The notes: generated by a model from the sequence alone, not told the origin. Positions 53,351 to 62,879 are shown, numbered from the stretch's first letter. The stretch is DNA of 64,000 nt from Rhodospirillaceae bacterium UBA6219 (GCA_002435715.1 DISD01000029.1:11470-75469); one strand, 5' to 3'. Translations and numbers: made by a program.

Positions 53351-55789
53351 ATGCGGGCATTGGGTAAGGAATATTGGTGGCTGTTCGCCCTGGGGGCTTT
53401 CGTCATCGTCGCCGTCGCGGGTCTCGGTCGTTTCCTGCTGGCCGACACGTTGCTCGCCTTGACGCAAGAACGCTTGCGCGGTATCGCCCACACCAAGACT
53501 GAACAGATCAAGGCCCAATTGAACGTCATCCAGGCGGATGCGTCGATTTTCGTGCGCCGCCCGTCGGTTGCCGACGCCATGGCCAATCCCTCACATCTCA
53601 ACAGTGAACATCATCCGGTCCTGAACGGCGCCATCGCCGACGCCATCCGATACCAGCGCTTCAACGACATCATGGTCTTTGATCGCGATGGCCGGCAAAC
53701 CCATCCCTTTCCCGCCCATACGCCATCGCCCGACACCCGGCTGGCGGTGAAGAACGCCTTGGAAAGCCGGCACCCGCAACTGGTCGATCTGCACCAATAC
53801 GAGCACGAGATCGTTTTCGGTTACGTCTATCCCCGTGTCGAGAACGATCAAGTCATCGGTGCCGCCTATTTCCAGCGATCGGTTCGTGCCGACCTTTACA
53901 CCATCTTGGCGCAATGGCCCGATTCCACCCTGGCCGGCGAAATCTTTCTGGCCGAAAGATCCAACAGCGGTATCAAGTTCTTGAGCCCGTTGCTGTTCAG
54001 CCCGCAGATTCCCGCTCTCAGCTTGGTCGTCCCCGGCGGTGACAACAAGACTTTGGCCGAACAAGGCCTGAACAGCCAAACCGGCTTGGTTCAGGGCCTG
54101 GATTACGCGGGAAACCAAGTCCTTGGCGCCACCTATCTGGTCCCCGGTACGCCTTGGGTTCTGGTCGCCAAAGTCTTGCGGGCAGACGGCATGCGCATCG
54201 CCAACATGGTCAGCCTGATCAGCGCCTTGGCGGCCATCGTCTTGCTGATCATCTTCTCGTTGGCGCTGTGGGCGATCCTGCGCACCCGCCACCAGCGTCA
54301 TGTGGTCCAGCAACATGCCGCCATGAAGGCGATCTTGGACAATTTGCCCCAAGGCGTGGTGCTGCTGGATCAGGACATGCGGGTCCGCGCCTTCAACCGC
54401 GGTGCCTATGAAGTGTTCGGCATGCCGTCATCGTCTTATGCCTTGGGCAAGCCTTTCAGCCAAATCCTGCAGCAATGGGCCGATCATTGCGGCTATGGCC
54501 CCGACATGTTGAAACGGGCGGTCAAGGAAATCGATTCGCCCCTCGCCTTCAATTTCGAGATGCCGATCCATGCCAATGGCGGCAAGGGGTGGTGCAGCCT
54601 TACCCACACGCCGCTGGCCGATGGCGGATATGTGCGCACCTTCACCGACATCACCGCGTTGAAGCAGGCGGAAAGTCGGGTCAAGACGCTGAATTCCAAC
54701 TTCCTGACCATGTTGGACAACGCCCGCGACTTTATCTATTTCAAGGATATGGACAGCCGCATCGTCTTTTGCAGCCAAGCCATGGCGGACATCACCGACC
54801 ATGTCAATTGGCGCGACATGGTGGGCAAACACGACTTTGAAATCTTCCCGCCCGACACCGCCAAAGTCTACAACGACGAAGAAAAGGCGATCTATGAACG
54901 GGGCGAAAGCGTCGTCAACAAGGTCAACCCCTATTACGACGAAAACGGCAAGACCGGGTGGGTCGAAACCAACAAATGGCCGATCTTCGATGATGGCGGC
55001 ACCCAGGTGATCGGCCTGTTCGGCATCTCTCGGGACGTCACCGAACGCATCAATCTAGAGACTGCCCTGGAACGTTCAAACACCGAGCTGGAACAATTCG
55101 CCTATGTGGTGTCGCACGACCTGCGCCAACCCTTGCGGATGATTTCAAGCTATACCACCTTGCTGACGCGGCAATTGGGCGACACTCTGGATGGTCAGGC
55201 CCAGGAATTCCTGGGCTACATCCTGGACGGCAGCAAGCGCATGAACGACATGATGGCGTCGCTGTTGGAATATTCCCGCGTCGGCCGCAAGGGCGAGCCC
55301 ATGGAAATGGTCCAGACCCGCAAGCTGGCCGAAGAAGCCGTCCACTTCCTGCACCCGATCATCAGCGAAACCAATGCCCAAATCAGCTTCGAAGGGGAAT
55401 GGCCGCAGATCTTCGCCAGCCCCAACGAAACCACCCGCCTGTTCCAGAATCTGGTCGGCAACGGCTTGAAATACCAAAAACCCGGCAACCAGCCGCAGAT
55501 CATTTTGAAGGCGTGGTCGAAGGGAAAGCAGTCCCTGTTCTCGGTTTCCGATAACGGTATCGGCATCGCCGCCGACCAGGCCGACCGCTTGTTCAAGGTC
55601 TTTCAAAGACTGCACAGCGCCACCGATTACGAAGGCAGCGGTATCGGACTGGCGGTGTGCCGCAAGATCGTCGAACGTCATGGCGGCGCTATCTGGTTGG
55701 ATAGCGAATTCAGCGGACCGGGGGCCCGGTTCGTGCTGTCCTTGCCGCAAGACGGCGCGGCGAACCGCGCAGCCCTTTCCCTCGACTGA
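53351..55789 (+). CDS. Membrane sensor histidine kinase with Cache-like and two PAS domains
   Basis: 812 aa. TM1 8-30, a periplasmic domain of about 255 residues with Cache-like pattern (FNDIMVFDRDGRQTHPFP; VIGAAYFQRSVRADLYTIL), TM2 about 285-310, PAS1 (about 325-440), PAS2 (about 450-570, IGLFGISRDVTERIN), HisKA with VVSHDLRQPLR (His about 585) and HATPase_c (FQNLVGNGLKYQ, DNGIGIAADQ, GSGIGLAVCRK). No strong ribosome site precedes the ATG, and the 115-base leader is markedly AT-rich. No adjacent response regulator. Ligand unknown. Confidence 0.9.
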   Translation: MRALGKEYWWLFALGAFVIVAVAGLGRFLLADTLLALTQERLRGIAHTKTEQIKAQLNVIQADASIFVRRPSVADAMANPSHLNSEHHPVLNGAIADAIRYQRFNDIMVFDRDGRQTHPFPAHTPSPDTRLAVKNALESRHPQLVDLHQYEHEIVFGYVYPRVENDQVIGAAYFQRSVRADLYTILAQWPDSTLAGEIFLAERSNSGIKFLSPLLFSPQIPALSLVVPGGDNKTLAEQGLNSQTGLVQGLDYAGNQVLGATYLVPGTPWVLVAKVLRADGMRIANMVSLISALAAIVLLIIFSLALWAILRTRHQRHVVQQHAAMKAILDNLPQGVVLLDQDMRVRAFNRGAYEVFGMPSSSYALGKPFSQILQQWADHCGYGPDMLKRAVKEIDSPLAFNFEMPIHANGGKGWCSLTHTPLADGGYVRTFTDITALKQAESRVKTLNSNFLTMLDNARDFIYFKDMDSRIVFCSQAMADITDHVNWRDMVGKHDFEIFPPDTAKVYNDEEKAIYERGESVVNKVNPYYDENGKTGWVETNKWPIFDDGGTQVIGLFGISRDVTERINLETALERSNTELEQFAYVVSHDLRQPLRMISSYTTLLTRQLGDTLDGQAQEFLGYILDGSKRMNDMMASLLEYSRVGRKGEPMEMVQTRKLAEEAVHFLHPIISETNAQISFEGEWPQIFASPNETTRLFQNLVGNGLKYQKPGNQPQIILKAWSKGKQSLFSVSDNGIGIAADQADRLFKVFQRLHSATDYEGSGIGLAVCRKIVERHGGAIWLDSEFSGPGARFVLSLPQDGAANRAALSLD

Positions 55790-55987
55790 TCAGCCGCCGG
55801 CAGCCTTCAGGTCCTGGCGGGCCTGGGCCAGCTTGGCATACAGGTCATGGCACTGGGCCGCCACGTCCGGGATCTTTTCCCAGTTGATCGGCAATTCCTC
55901 GGACAAGTCGTGCAGGTCCATCTTGGCTTGGGTGGCCTGGGTGGACAACTTCTTGACGGCCGCCTTCAGGGTTTCGATGTCGCTCAT
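55790..55987 (-). CDS. Rop-like metalloprotein (CCE_0567 family)
   Basis: 65 aa, a helical hairpin. MSDIETLKAAVKKLSTQATQAKMDLHDLSEELPINWEKIPDVAAQ matches the small Rop-like proteins usually found in nitrogenase gene clusters, where they bind a metal. The segment MDLHDLSEELPINWE includes the conserved His and acidic residues. ATG 55987 follows GAGTGAACCC. No nif gene is in this window. It converges with the kinase gene: the two stops are TGA and TCA in a TGATCA. Confidence 0.75.
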   Translation of the reverse strand: MSDIETLKAAVKKLSTQATQAKMDLHDLSEELPINWEKIPDVAAQCHDLYAKLAQARQDLKAAGG

Positions 55988-56353
55988 GGGTTCACTCGCT
56001 GGTCGCTTCGGCGGAAGCTTGGCCAGACTACCCAATGCTGAAATCCAAGGCAATTTGGAATGACGCTTGTTTTTTCACCAAGGCTCCGCCGCCCGCAGGG
56101 GGGAGGGGGGATAGCGGGCGGCGGCCTTGGGGCGGTTCGTCATCCGGGGGGGGGGATGGAAGACGAACCGCCCGTCCTTTGGTGGAAGAAGATCGGGGAT
56201 CGCGGTGACCACCTTCCAACCTTTCGGCGTGGCTTGATACTAGCCGCGACCTTGCGGCGAAGAAACGGCACGGAGGTGTAACCAACATCCTCTTTTCGTC
56301 ACCACGAACCAACCTTGGTTGGATGATGCCACGCACAAACCTAGACCATGGTA
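55988..56353. other. Gene-free stretch with GC-rich hairpins and G tracts
   Basis: 366 bases between the Rop-like gene and the AEC gene (both minus strand), no credible ORF. It holds a large hairpin at 56078-56130 (arms CCAAGGCTCCGCCGCCCGC and GCGGGCGGCGGCCTTGG, 2-nt bulge, loop with two G6 tracts) and a second at 56130-56173 (GGGCGGTTCGTC / GACGAACCGCCC, loop with a G10 run). The G tracts could form a quadruplex. Neither hairpin has a convincing T run for termination. The rest shows no feature. Confidence 0.55.
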
Positions 56354-57292
56354 TTACCGGCTGGCATATACCACCAGGATCAACGACAAAACCGGAACTG
56401 ACGCAATGGTGGAAAGCAAGATCACCTGCGAGGTGCGTTCCACATAAACCTTGTACTGGTTGGCCATGACGAAGGTCAGCGCCCCGGTGGGCAGCGCCGC
56501 CAACAGCAGCGTCGCCCCGGTCCAGAAACGATCCAACGGGAAAACCGTCTCGATCAGCCCCCAGGCCAGCAGCGGGTGAACCACCAGCTTCAGCGGCACC
56601 ATCCACCCCACATGGCGCAGCCCCAGTTCCAGCGGACGACCGGCCAGGAACACACCGATGGCGAACAGCGCGCAAGGCCCCGCCGCCGCGCCGGTCAGCT
56701 GACACAGATTGACCACCGGCTGCGGCACCGGCAAACCGGTCAGGTTCCAGGCCAAACCGGCCAGCGACGACACGATCAGCGGGTTCTTGATCAAGCCCTT
56801 GCCGACGCTGGCGAAGGCGCGGCCCAGACCGTGGCCGTGGGATCTGGCCATTTCCATGGCGATGACCGCCAGGCCGATCATCACCACGCTCATGATCACC
56901 GTGGCGATGATGGCGGGCAGCAGATGGTCAGCGCCCCAGGCGGCCAGGAACAGTGGAATGCCCATATAGCCGGTATTGGAAAAACTGGCGTTCAAGGCCT
57001 GCAGCGAATTGACTTCCGGCCCGTCGCGGCGCCCCTTCAGCCAACCCAAGGCCCAGCCCAGGGCATAAACCATCAGCATCGAGCCCAAGAAGGCGCCGAT
57101 GAAGTTCAGGTTGAAGATGTCGCCCAGGGGCTGGCGGGCCATGGACAGCAACAGCACCGCCGGCAGCGCGAACCAGTAAACGAAGGCGGAAAGCGCCGCC
57201 GAGGATTCCTGGCCCAACACCGTGCGCCCGCCGCCATAGCCCGCCAAGATGATGGCGAAGACCGGCAGCGCGACGTCGAAAACAACCTGCAT
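56354..57292 (-). CDS. AEC family transporter, last gene of the lactate operon
   Basis: 312 aa, ten membrane segments. Starts MQVVFDVALPVFAIILAGYGGG; LNASFSNTGYMGIPLFLAAWG and KNPLIVSSLAGLAWNLTGLPVPQP are family landmarks (AEC carriers include malate and malonate permeases). It begins one base after the dld stop region, so it is in the lldEFG-dld operon. No lctP-type lactate permease is present, and this may fill that role. Paralogous to the carrier at 38429, which is not near lactate genes. Confidence 0.87.
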   Translation of the reverse strand: MQVVFDVALPVFAIILAGYGGGRTVLGQESSAALSAFVYWFALPAVLLLSMARQPLGDIFNLNFIGAFLGSMLMVYALGWALGWLKGRRDGPEVNSLQALNASFSNTGYMGIPLFLAAWGADHLLPAIIATVIMSVVMIGLAVIAMEMARSHGHGLGRAFASVGKGLIKNPLIVSSLAGLAWNLTGLPVPQPVVNLCQLTGAAAGPCALFAIGVFLAGRPLELGLRHVGWMVPLKLVVHPLLAWGLIETVFPLDRFWTGATLLLAALPTGALTFVMANQYKVYVERTSQVILLSTIASVPVLSLILVVYASR

Positions 57293-57293
57293 T

Positions 57294-59999
57294 TTACGAC
57301 ACCCGCTCGACCAAATGGATGATCGAACGATAAGGGATGCCGGAATGGTCGGCCAGCCCGATTTCACAGGTGCGATTGGCGGAAAAGCCTTCATGACAGC
57401 CGTCCGGCACCGCCAGCTTGCGAAGCGCATGTTTGTTCAGTTCCGGCGTGGTGAAGCCCTTGTCGCCGGCGAAGCCGCAACAGGTGACGCCATCGGGGAC
57501 CACCACATTTTCGGCACAGGCCTTGGTCACCGCCAGCAGCTTGTCTTCCAGCCCCATTTTGCGCACCGAACACGGGATGTGCAGCATCACCGAACCCTTC
57601 AGCGGTTTCAGGGTCAGACGCGGTAAGATCAGGTCATGCAGGGCTTCCACCGCGTCCAGGATGGGCATGAACGTCTTCAGGCGCAGGGTGCAGGTGGCGG
57701 TGTCCATGATCACCGGATATTTGCCGTTGTCGCTGGCCTTGACCAAGGCATCGGCCATGTCACGGGCCTTGGTATCGGCGATGTCGGTCATGCCCTTGCT
57801 GTCCCAAGGCTGGCCGCAGCACAGATTGCCCAAGCCGTCGGGGATGACGACCTTGAAGCCGGCTTTCTTCAGCAGGTTTTCGGTGGCGTCGGGCAGGCAT
57901 TGCTTGACCGGGTCATCCAAGGCCGGGCCCATATTGCGCGACGCACAAGACGGCACATAGACGACCACGTCCTCCCCTGCCCCACCGCCTTGCAGCTTGG
58001 GCCGGGCCGGGGTCGGCAGACGGCGGCGGTTGCGCGCCGTCCCCGCCACGGTGTCGACCATTTCCGCCGCACCCAATCCCAACTTGGTCAGTCCCATCAT
58101 GGCGCCGTAATGATCGGCGGCGAACTGACCGATCTTGCGGGCCAAGCCGCTTTGCTTACGGCCGCGCAGGGCCTTGGTCAGGCTGCCGGTCTCGATGCCC
58201 ACCGGACAGGCGGTGGCACACAGGCCACAGGCGGCACAGGTCTCCAGGCCATAATAATCGTAAAGCTTGCCGATTTCCTGGCGCCGTGCCGCATCGGCCA
58301 CCGCCATCTCGCGCCAACCGACAATGCGTTGACGGGGCGACAGGGTCAGCATGTGACTGGGGCACATGCGCTCGCAGAACCCGCATTCGATGCAGGTGTC
58401 CACCAGCGCATCGGCGGCGGGCAGCGCCTTCAAATCCTTGAGATGGGCCTGGGGGTCGCGGTTCAGGATGACACCGGGATTGAGCATGCCCGCCGGGTCC
58501 AACAGGGTCTTGATGTCCCACATCAAGGCGGTGGCGGCGGCGCCCCATTCCATTTCCACGTAAGGCGCCATGTTGCGCCCGGTGCCGTGTTCGGCCTTCA
58601 GCGAGCCGTCATATTTGTCCACCACCAGCTTGGCCACGTCGTCCATGAAGGCGCCATAGCGCTCGATCTCGGCCTTGGAGCCGAAATCCTGGGTGAAGAC
58701 GAAGTGCAGATTGCCTTCCAGGGCATGGCCGAAAATGATGGCCTCGGTATAGCCATGGGCCAGGAACAACGCCTGCAGATCGGTGGTGGCGGCGGCCAAA
58801 TCTTCCACCCGGAACGCCACGTCCTCGATGATCACCGTGGTGCCGACGGGCCGCACGGCGCCCACCGCCGGGAACAGACCCTTGCGGATTTTCCAGTACT
58901 TGGCGCCCTCGGCGGCATCGGTGGTAAAGGTCACCGGGCCGATGGTGGCGATGCCGTCCAATGCACCGATGATGGCGGCGATATTGTCCTGAAGGCCGGC
59001 CGCATCGGCGGCGCGGCTTTCCACCAGCAGGGCCGCGACGGTATCGGGCAGATCGGCCAGACCTTCAGGCATGCCGGGCTTGCCGGTGACGCTGCGCAGC
59101 GCCGCACGGTCCATCAGTTCCACCGCCGAAACCGGGCTGGTCTTCAGCCGCGCCACCGCCTGACAGGCCAAGGCGTTATCAGGGAAGAACACCAAGGCAT
59201 TGGCCTTGTGGACATGGTCGGGCACGGTGTCATAGGTGATTTCGGCGATGAAGCCCAGCGTCCCTTCCGAGCCGATCATCAGATGAGTCAGGATGTCCAG
59301 GGGATCGCTGTAATCCACCAGGGCGTTCAGGGCATAGCCGGTGGTGTTCTTGATGGCGAATTTCTTGGCGATGCGCGCCGCCAAGGGAAGGTCAGAACGG
59401 GTGCGTTCGCCCAATTGGGCCAATTTATCCAACAATGCCCCATGGCTGGCACGGAAAGCGGCCACAGAGCCCGCATCGCCGGTATCCACCAAGGTGCCGT
59501 CGGCCAGGATCAGCCGCATGGCGGCCAGCGTTCGATAGGAATTCTGCGCCGTGCCACAGCACATGCCGCTGGCATTGTTGGCGGCGATACCGCCGATCTT
59601 GGCCGAATCGATGCTGGCTGGATCGGGGCCGATCTTGCGACCGAAAGCGGCCAAGCGGCGATTGGCTTCGGCGCCGATGACGCCGGGTTGCAGGCGGATG
59701 CGCTCGCCGCTTTTCTCCACCACCGCGCCGCCCCAGCCGTCGCCCAGCAACAGCAGCACCGAATCGCTGACCGCTTGCCCCGACAAAGACGTGCCGGCGG
59801 CGCGGAAGGTCACCGACACCCCTTCTTCGGCACAGGCGGCCAGGGTCGCCGTGACCTCGGCTTCGGTATCGGCCTTGACCACCAGTTTGGGGATCAGGCG
59901 GTAAAAACTGGCATCGGTGCCATAGGCCAACAGACGCAGCGGGTCGTCGATCAGACGGTCAGCCGGGATCAGCGAAGACAGACGGGATTTCACGCTCAT
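57294..59999 (-). CDS. dld: FAD/iron-sulfur D-lactate dehydrogenase (Dld-II type)
   Basis: 901 aa. N-terminal FAD-binding type 4 domain (TFRAAGTSLSGQAVSDSVLLL; DPASIDSAKIGGIAANNASGMCCG; MIGSEGTLGFIAEI) and C-terminal FAD oxidase domain, then two 4Fe-4S motifs (CIECGFCERMCPSH and CAACGLCATACPVGI) and two CCG domains (LCCGQPW and CCGFAGDKG). This is the architecture of membrane-associated Dld-II of Shewanella, which oxidises D-lactate to pyruvate and passes electrons to quinone. Start overlaps the lldG stop (ATGA). The neighbouring LldEFG handles the L isomer. Confidence 0.93.
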   Translation of the reverse strand: MSVKSRLSSLIPADRLIDDPLRLLAYGTDASFYRLIPKLVVKADTEAEVTATLAACAEEGVSVTFRAAGTSLSGQAVSDSVLLLLGDGWGGAVVEKSGERIRLQPGVIGAEANRRLAAFGRKIGPDPASIDSAKIGGIAANNASGMCCGTAQNSYRTLAAMRLILADGTLVDTGDAGSVAAFRASHGALLDKLAQLGERTRSDLPLAARIAKKFAIKNTTGYALNALVDYSDPLDILTHLMIGSEGTLGFIAEITYDTVPDHVHKANALVFFPDNALACQAVARLKTSPVSAVELMDRAALRSVTGKPGMPEGLADLPDTVAALLVESRAADAAGLQDNIAAIIGALDGIATIGPVTFTTDAAEGAKYWKIRKGLFPAVGAVRPVGTTVIIEDVAFRVEDLAAATTDLQALFLAHGYTEAIIFGHALEGNLHFVFTQDFGSKAEIERYGAFMDDVAKLVVDKYDGSLKAEHGTGRNMAPYVEMEWGAAATALMWDIKTLLDPAGMLNPGVILNRDPQAHLKDLKALPAADALVDTCIECGFCERMCPSHMLTLSPRQRIVGWREMAVADAARRQEIGKLYDYYGLETCAACGLCATACPVGIETGSLTKALRGRKQSGLARKIGQFAADHYGAMMGLTKLGLGAAEMVDTVAGTARNRRRLPTPARPKLQGGGAGEDVVVYVPSCASRNMGPALDDPVKQCLPDATENLLKKAGFKVVIPDGLGNLCCGQPWDSKGMTDIADTKARDMADALVKASDNGKYPVIMDTATCTLRLKTFMPILDAVEALHDLILPRLTLKPLKGSVMLHIPCSVRKMGLEDKLLAVTKACAENVVVPDGVTCCGFAGDKGFTTPELNKHALRKLAVPDGCHEGFSANRTCEIGLADHSGIPYRSIIHLVERVS

Positions 60000-60604
60000 T
60001 GCAGCACCAAGACGATCAGTTCCTTGGGACCATGGACGCCATAGGCCAGGGTCTGTTCGATATCGGCGGTCTTGGACGGCCCGGAAATCAGCAACAAATT
60101 GGTGGGCATGGACGCGGCCCAGCCCTGGGCTTCCATGATCTGCGCCATGTTGTCGGCGATGTCTTCCGCCTTCAGCAGTGCCACATGGATGGGCGGCAAC
60201 AGCGAGGACAGGCGTGGTTCGTCGCTGTCGGGGACCAAGACCAGCGACCCGGTCTCGGCGATGGCGCCGCGCGTGGTGGTCACGCAGGCGTCGATGCCCG
60301 ATACCAGTTGGTCTTTGAAATCCTCGACCGGGGAATCGTAAGCCACCTGATCGTCCCAATCGACCCCCAGATGCGGCGCCGCCAGCACGCGGCCGATGTT
60401 CTTTTCCGCCAGCACCTTGCGTAGATGCGCCCGCCAAGTTTCATCGGTGACCACATGAACCTCGCCATGCACCGCTTCCAGCATCATGCGAAAGCGATCA
60501 AGGCGGTCATTGAAGCCCTGCGCCTGCCAATCAGGGCGTTCGGGGGCCGGAACCTTGGGAGCGGCCCGCAGCCGGGCCAGGATGTTGGCGCGGGCGCTAC
60601 TCAT
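59996..60604 (-). CDS. lldG: L-lactate oxidation complex subunit LldG/LutC (LUD domain)
   Basis: 202 aa. LUD-domain subunit: N-terminal RANILARLRAA, central ACVTTTRGAIAETGSLVLVP, LLPPIHVALLKAEDI and ISGPSKTADIEQTLAYGVHGP. With LldE and LldF it makes the non-flavin L-lactate dehydrogenase complex. Overlaps lldF by 8 bases and dld by 4 bases, so all four genes are translationally linked. Confidence 0.93.
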   Translation of the reverse strand: MSSARANILARLRAAPKVPAPERPDWQAQGFNDRLDRFRMMLEAVHGEVHVVTDETWRAHLRKVLAEKNIGRVLAAPHLGVDWDDQVAYDSPVEDFKDQLVSGIDACVTTTRGAIAETGSLVLVPDSDEPRLSSLLPPIHVALLKAEDIADNMAQIMEAQGWAASMPTNLLLISGPSKTADIEQTLAYGVHGPKELIVLVLQ

Positions 60605-62018
60605 TGTCGTATCCCTTTTCGCGGGCCAGTTGGTGCAAGGTCTTCCCTGCGAATTTCGGCTTAGTGCGCACGCTGGTCCATTGCTTCAAAAGTGGTGCGG
60701 CGGCGGGGATCAGGTTGCCCAATACCGACAATGCCTTGGTGCCGATCTTGTAAGCGGCTGGATTGGCATACATCGCCTGCCAGCCCTTCCACACCGCGCT
60801 TTCCACCGCCGAATGCCCTGATCCGGCGCCCTTGACCGCCGTGCTGGCGCTGGGCTCGGCGGCTTCGGTGCGCAGACGCACCAAAATGTCGGCGATGGGG
60901 ATCTGCACCGGGCAAACCTCGACGCAGGCATTGCACAAGGTGGATGCGTGGGGCAGGTCTCCGGCGCAATCCAGACCGGCCAATTGCGGGGTCAAAATCT
61001 TGCCGATGGGACCGGGATAGACCGATCCATAGGTGTGACCGCCGACGCGGGAATAGACCGGGCAATGGTTCATGCAGGCGCCGCAACGGATACAGCGCAA
61101 CGTGTCGCGCAATTGTTCGTCGGCATAAACCCGCGAACGGCCGTTATCCAACAGCACCAGATGGACCTGACGCGGCCCGTCCTTTTCCCCGGGCTTGCGC
61201 GGGGAACTGATCATGTTGACGTAAGTGGTGATGGCCTGCCCGGTGGCCGAACGGGGCAGCAGCGCCAAAAGCGGCGCCACGTCGTCCAGCTTTTCCACCA
61301 GCTTTTCGATGCCGGCCACGGCGATGTGCAGCGGCGGCAGCGTGGTGGACAATCGCCCGTTGCCTTCGTTTTCGATCAGCACCAACGACCCGGTTTCGGC
61401 CACCAGGAAATTGGCCCCGGAAAGCCCGGCATCGGCGCTGGCGAATTCGCGGCGCAGCACCTGCCGGGCAGCGGCGGTGAGCGCGTCCACATCCTCGGTA
61501 TAGGGCTGGTTGTCGATGTTGTCGGTGAATAACTGGGCGATCTCGCCCTTGTTCTTGTGAATACACGGCATGACGATGTGGCTGGGCGCCTCGCCCGCCA
61601 ATTGGATGATGTATTCACCCAAATCCGATTCCACCGCCCGAATGCCGTGGGCTTCCAGATGGGCGTTCAGGTGCATTTCCTCGGACACCATGGACTTGCC
61701 CTTGATCACCTTCTTGGCGCCATGGGAATTCAGGATTTCCAAGACCATGCGGTTGGCGTCTTCGGTGGTCTCGGCCCAATGCACAATGATGCCGTTGGCA
61801 CTGGCCTTTTGCTCGAATTCCTCCAGCAGATCGGGCAGGCGGGCCAAGGCGCGGGCCTTGATGGCGGCGCCCCTGGCACGCAGCGCATTCCAATTGTCCT
61901 GGTCTTCGAACTGCGCGGCGCGCTTGGTCATCAGACCATCCATGGCGCGGCGGAAATTGGCGCGCAACTGCGGATTGTTCAGCGCGTCATGGGCGCGGGT
62001 GGAAAAATCAGCGCCCAT
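60597..62018 (-). CDS. lldF: L-lactate oxidation complex iron-sulfur subunit LldF/LutB
   Basis: 473 aa. N-terminal LUD-like domain (VHWAETTEDANRMVLEIL; KGKSMVSEEMHLNAHLEA; FLVAETGSLVLIENEGNGR) followed by iron-sulfur motifs RCIRCGACMNHCPVY and STLCNACVEVCPVQIP. Together with LldE it carries electrons in L-lactate oxidation. ATG 62018 has GGAGCGCTGCC just upstream and overlaps the lldE end by 11 bases. Confidence 0.94.
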   Translation of the reverse strand: MGADFSTRAHDALNNPQLRANFRRAMDGLMTKRAAQFEDQDNWNALRARGAAIKARALARLPDLLEEFEQKASANGIIVHWAETTEDANRMVLEILNSHGAKKVIKGKSMVSEEMHLNAHLEAHGIRAVESDLGEYIIQLAGEAPSHIVMPCIHKNKGEIAQLFTDNIDNQPYTEDVDALTAAARQVLRREFASADAGLSGANFLVAETGSLVLIENEGNGRLSTTLPPLHIAVAGIEKLVEKLDDVAPLLALLPRSATGQAITTYVNMISSPRKPGEKDGPRQVHLVLLDNGRSRVYADEQLRDTLRCIRCGACMNHCPVYSRVGGHTYGSVYPGPIGKILTPQLAGLDCAGDLPHASTLCNACVEVCPVQIPIADILVRLRTEAAEPSASTAVKGAGSGHSAVESAVWKGWQAMYANPAAYKIGTKALSVLGNLIPAAAPLLKQWTSVRTKPKFAGKTLHQLAREKGYDNE

Positions 62019-62778
62019 GGCAGCGCTCCAACAGGAATTCCGCCAGATGCTGGGGCTTGGTCGGCTTGCCCGCCTTGTCCAAGGCACCGCCGATATTCAT
62101 CAGACAGCCGCAATCGCCCGACACCACCCGCGTCGCGCCGGTCTGTTCGATGGCATCGATCTTGTCGGCGACCATGGCGGCGGAAACTTCGGGCTGGCGC
62201 ACCGCGAAGGTGCCGCCGAAACCACAGCATTCCTTTTCGCGGGGGTTTTCCACCAAGGTGACATTGGAAAGCGCGCGGATCAGCCGTTTAGGTTCGTCCA
62301 CCACCCCCATTTCGCGCATGGAATGACACGACCCATGCCAGGTCACCGTGACCTTTTCCCCCTTGTCCACCAGTTTGGTGTCCAGGCCCAGGACGTGGAC
62401 CAGGAACCACGACAATTCAAAGACCCGAGACGCAAAGGCCACCGCCTTGTCCTCGTCGCGGTCGCCCTTGAACAGATCGGGGTAATGCACCCGCATCATG
62501 CCGGCGCACGACCCGGACGGCACCACGATCGGCCAATCCTCGGGGAAGGCGTTCAATTGGGCGCGCGCCACTTCACGGGCTTCGGATTTGTGACCGGAAT
62601 TGAAGGCCGGTTGACCGCAGCAGCTTTGGCCCTGGGGGAAAACCACCCGGATTCCCTGGTGCTTCAAAAGCTCCATGCCGGCCAAGCCGGCATCGGGGAA
62701 AAACAGGTCAACCAGACAGGTGCCGAAATAATAGACATCCTTCGGCATCGGGGCCGGCGGGGTGACATGTGCGGGCAT
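62008..62778 (-). CDS. lldE: L-lactate oxidation complex CCG-domain subunit LldE/LutA
   Basis: 256 aa. Two CCG domains typical of heterodisulfide-reductase-like subunits: QSCCGQPAFNSG and ECCGFGGTFAVR, plus GSCAGMM and GDCGCLMNIGG. Starts MPAHVTPPAPMPKDVYYFGTC. It is the first gene of the operon; operators of GntR type lie between it and the upstream gene. Confidence 0.94.
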   Translation of the reverse strand: MPAHVTPPAPMPKDVYYFGTCLVDLFFPDAGLAGMELLKHQGIRVVFPQGQSCCGQPAFNSGHKSEAREVARAQLNAFPEDWPIVVPSGSCAGMMRVHYPDLFKGDRDEDKAVAFASRVFELSWFLVHVLGLDTKLVDKGEKVTVTWHGSCHSMREMGVVDEPKRLIRALSNVTLVENPREKECCGFGGTFAVRQPEVSAAMVADKIDAIEQTGATRVVSGDCGCLMNIGGALDKAGKPTKPQHLAEFLLERCHGR

Positions 62779-62791
62779 ATGAACGTTCCCA

Positions 62792-62802
62792 TGGTGTTAC
62801 CG
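62792..62802. promoter_or_regulatory. GntR-type (LldR-like) half-conserved operator
   Basis: TGGTGTTACCG, matching TGGT-N3-ACC(A/G) of FadR-group regulators such as LldR, 14 bases upstream of the lldE ATG. Together with the site at 62827-62837 it forms a pair spaced 35 bases centre to centre. Confidence 0.5.
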
Positions 62803-62826
62803 AGCCGTCTTTCATGCGGCTCCGTC

Positions 62827-62837
62827 TGGTAATACCA
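62827..62837. promoter_or_regulatory. GntR-type (LldR-like) operator, perfect dyad
   Basis: TGGTAATACCA is a perfect TGGT-N3-ACCA palindrome, the core of LldR/PdhR/FadR-group operators. It lies 49 bases before the lldE ATG. E. coli LldR uses two such operators near its lactate promoter. No gntR gene is in the window. Confidence 0.6.
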
Positions 62838-62879
62838 CTGCCCGAACTTTATGCCTACGGAAATTGTGTCAAAGCCCGA

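Noticed and set aside
56028..56705. 225-aa minus-strand open frame and a 73-aa plus-strand frame (56060-56281) in the hairpin region
   Set aside because: Both cross GC hairpins and homopolymer G runs, have no ribosome site and no plausible protein features.
57636..60044. 802-aa plus-strand open frame over dld
   Set aside because: Antisense shadow of dld produced by high GC in third positions.
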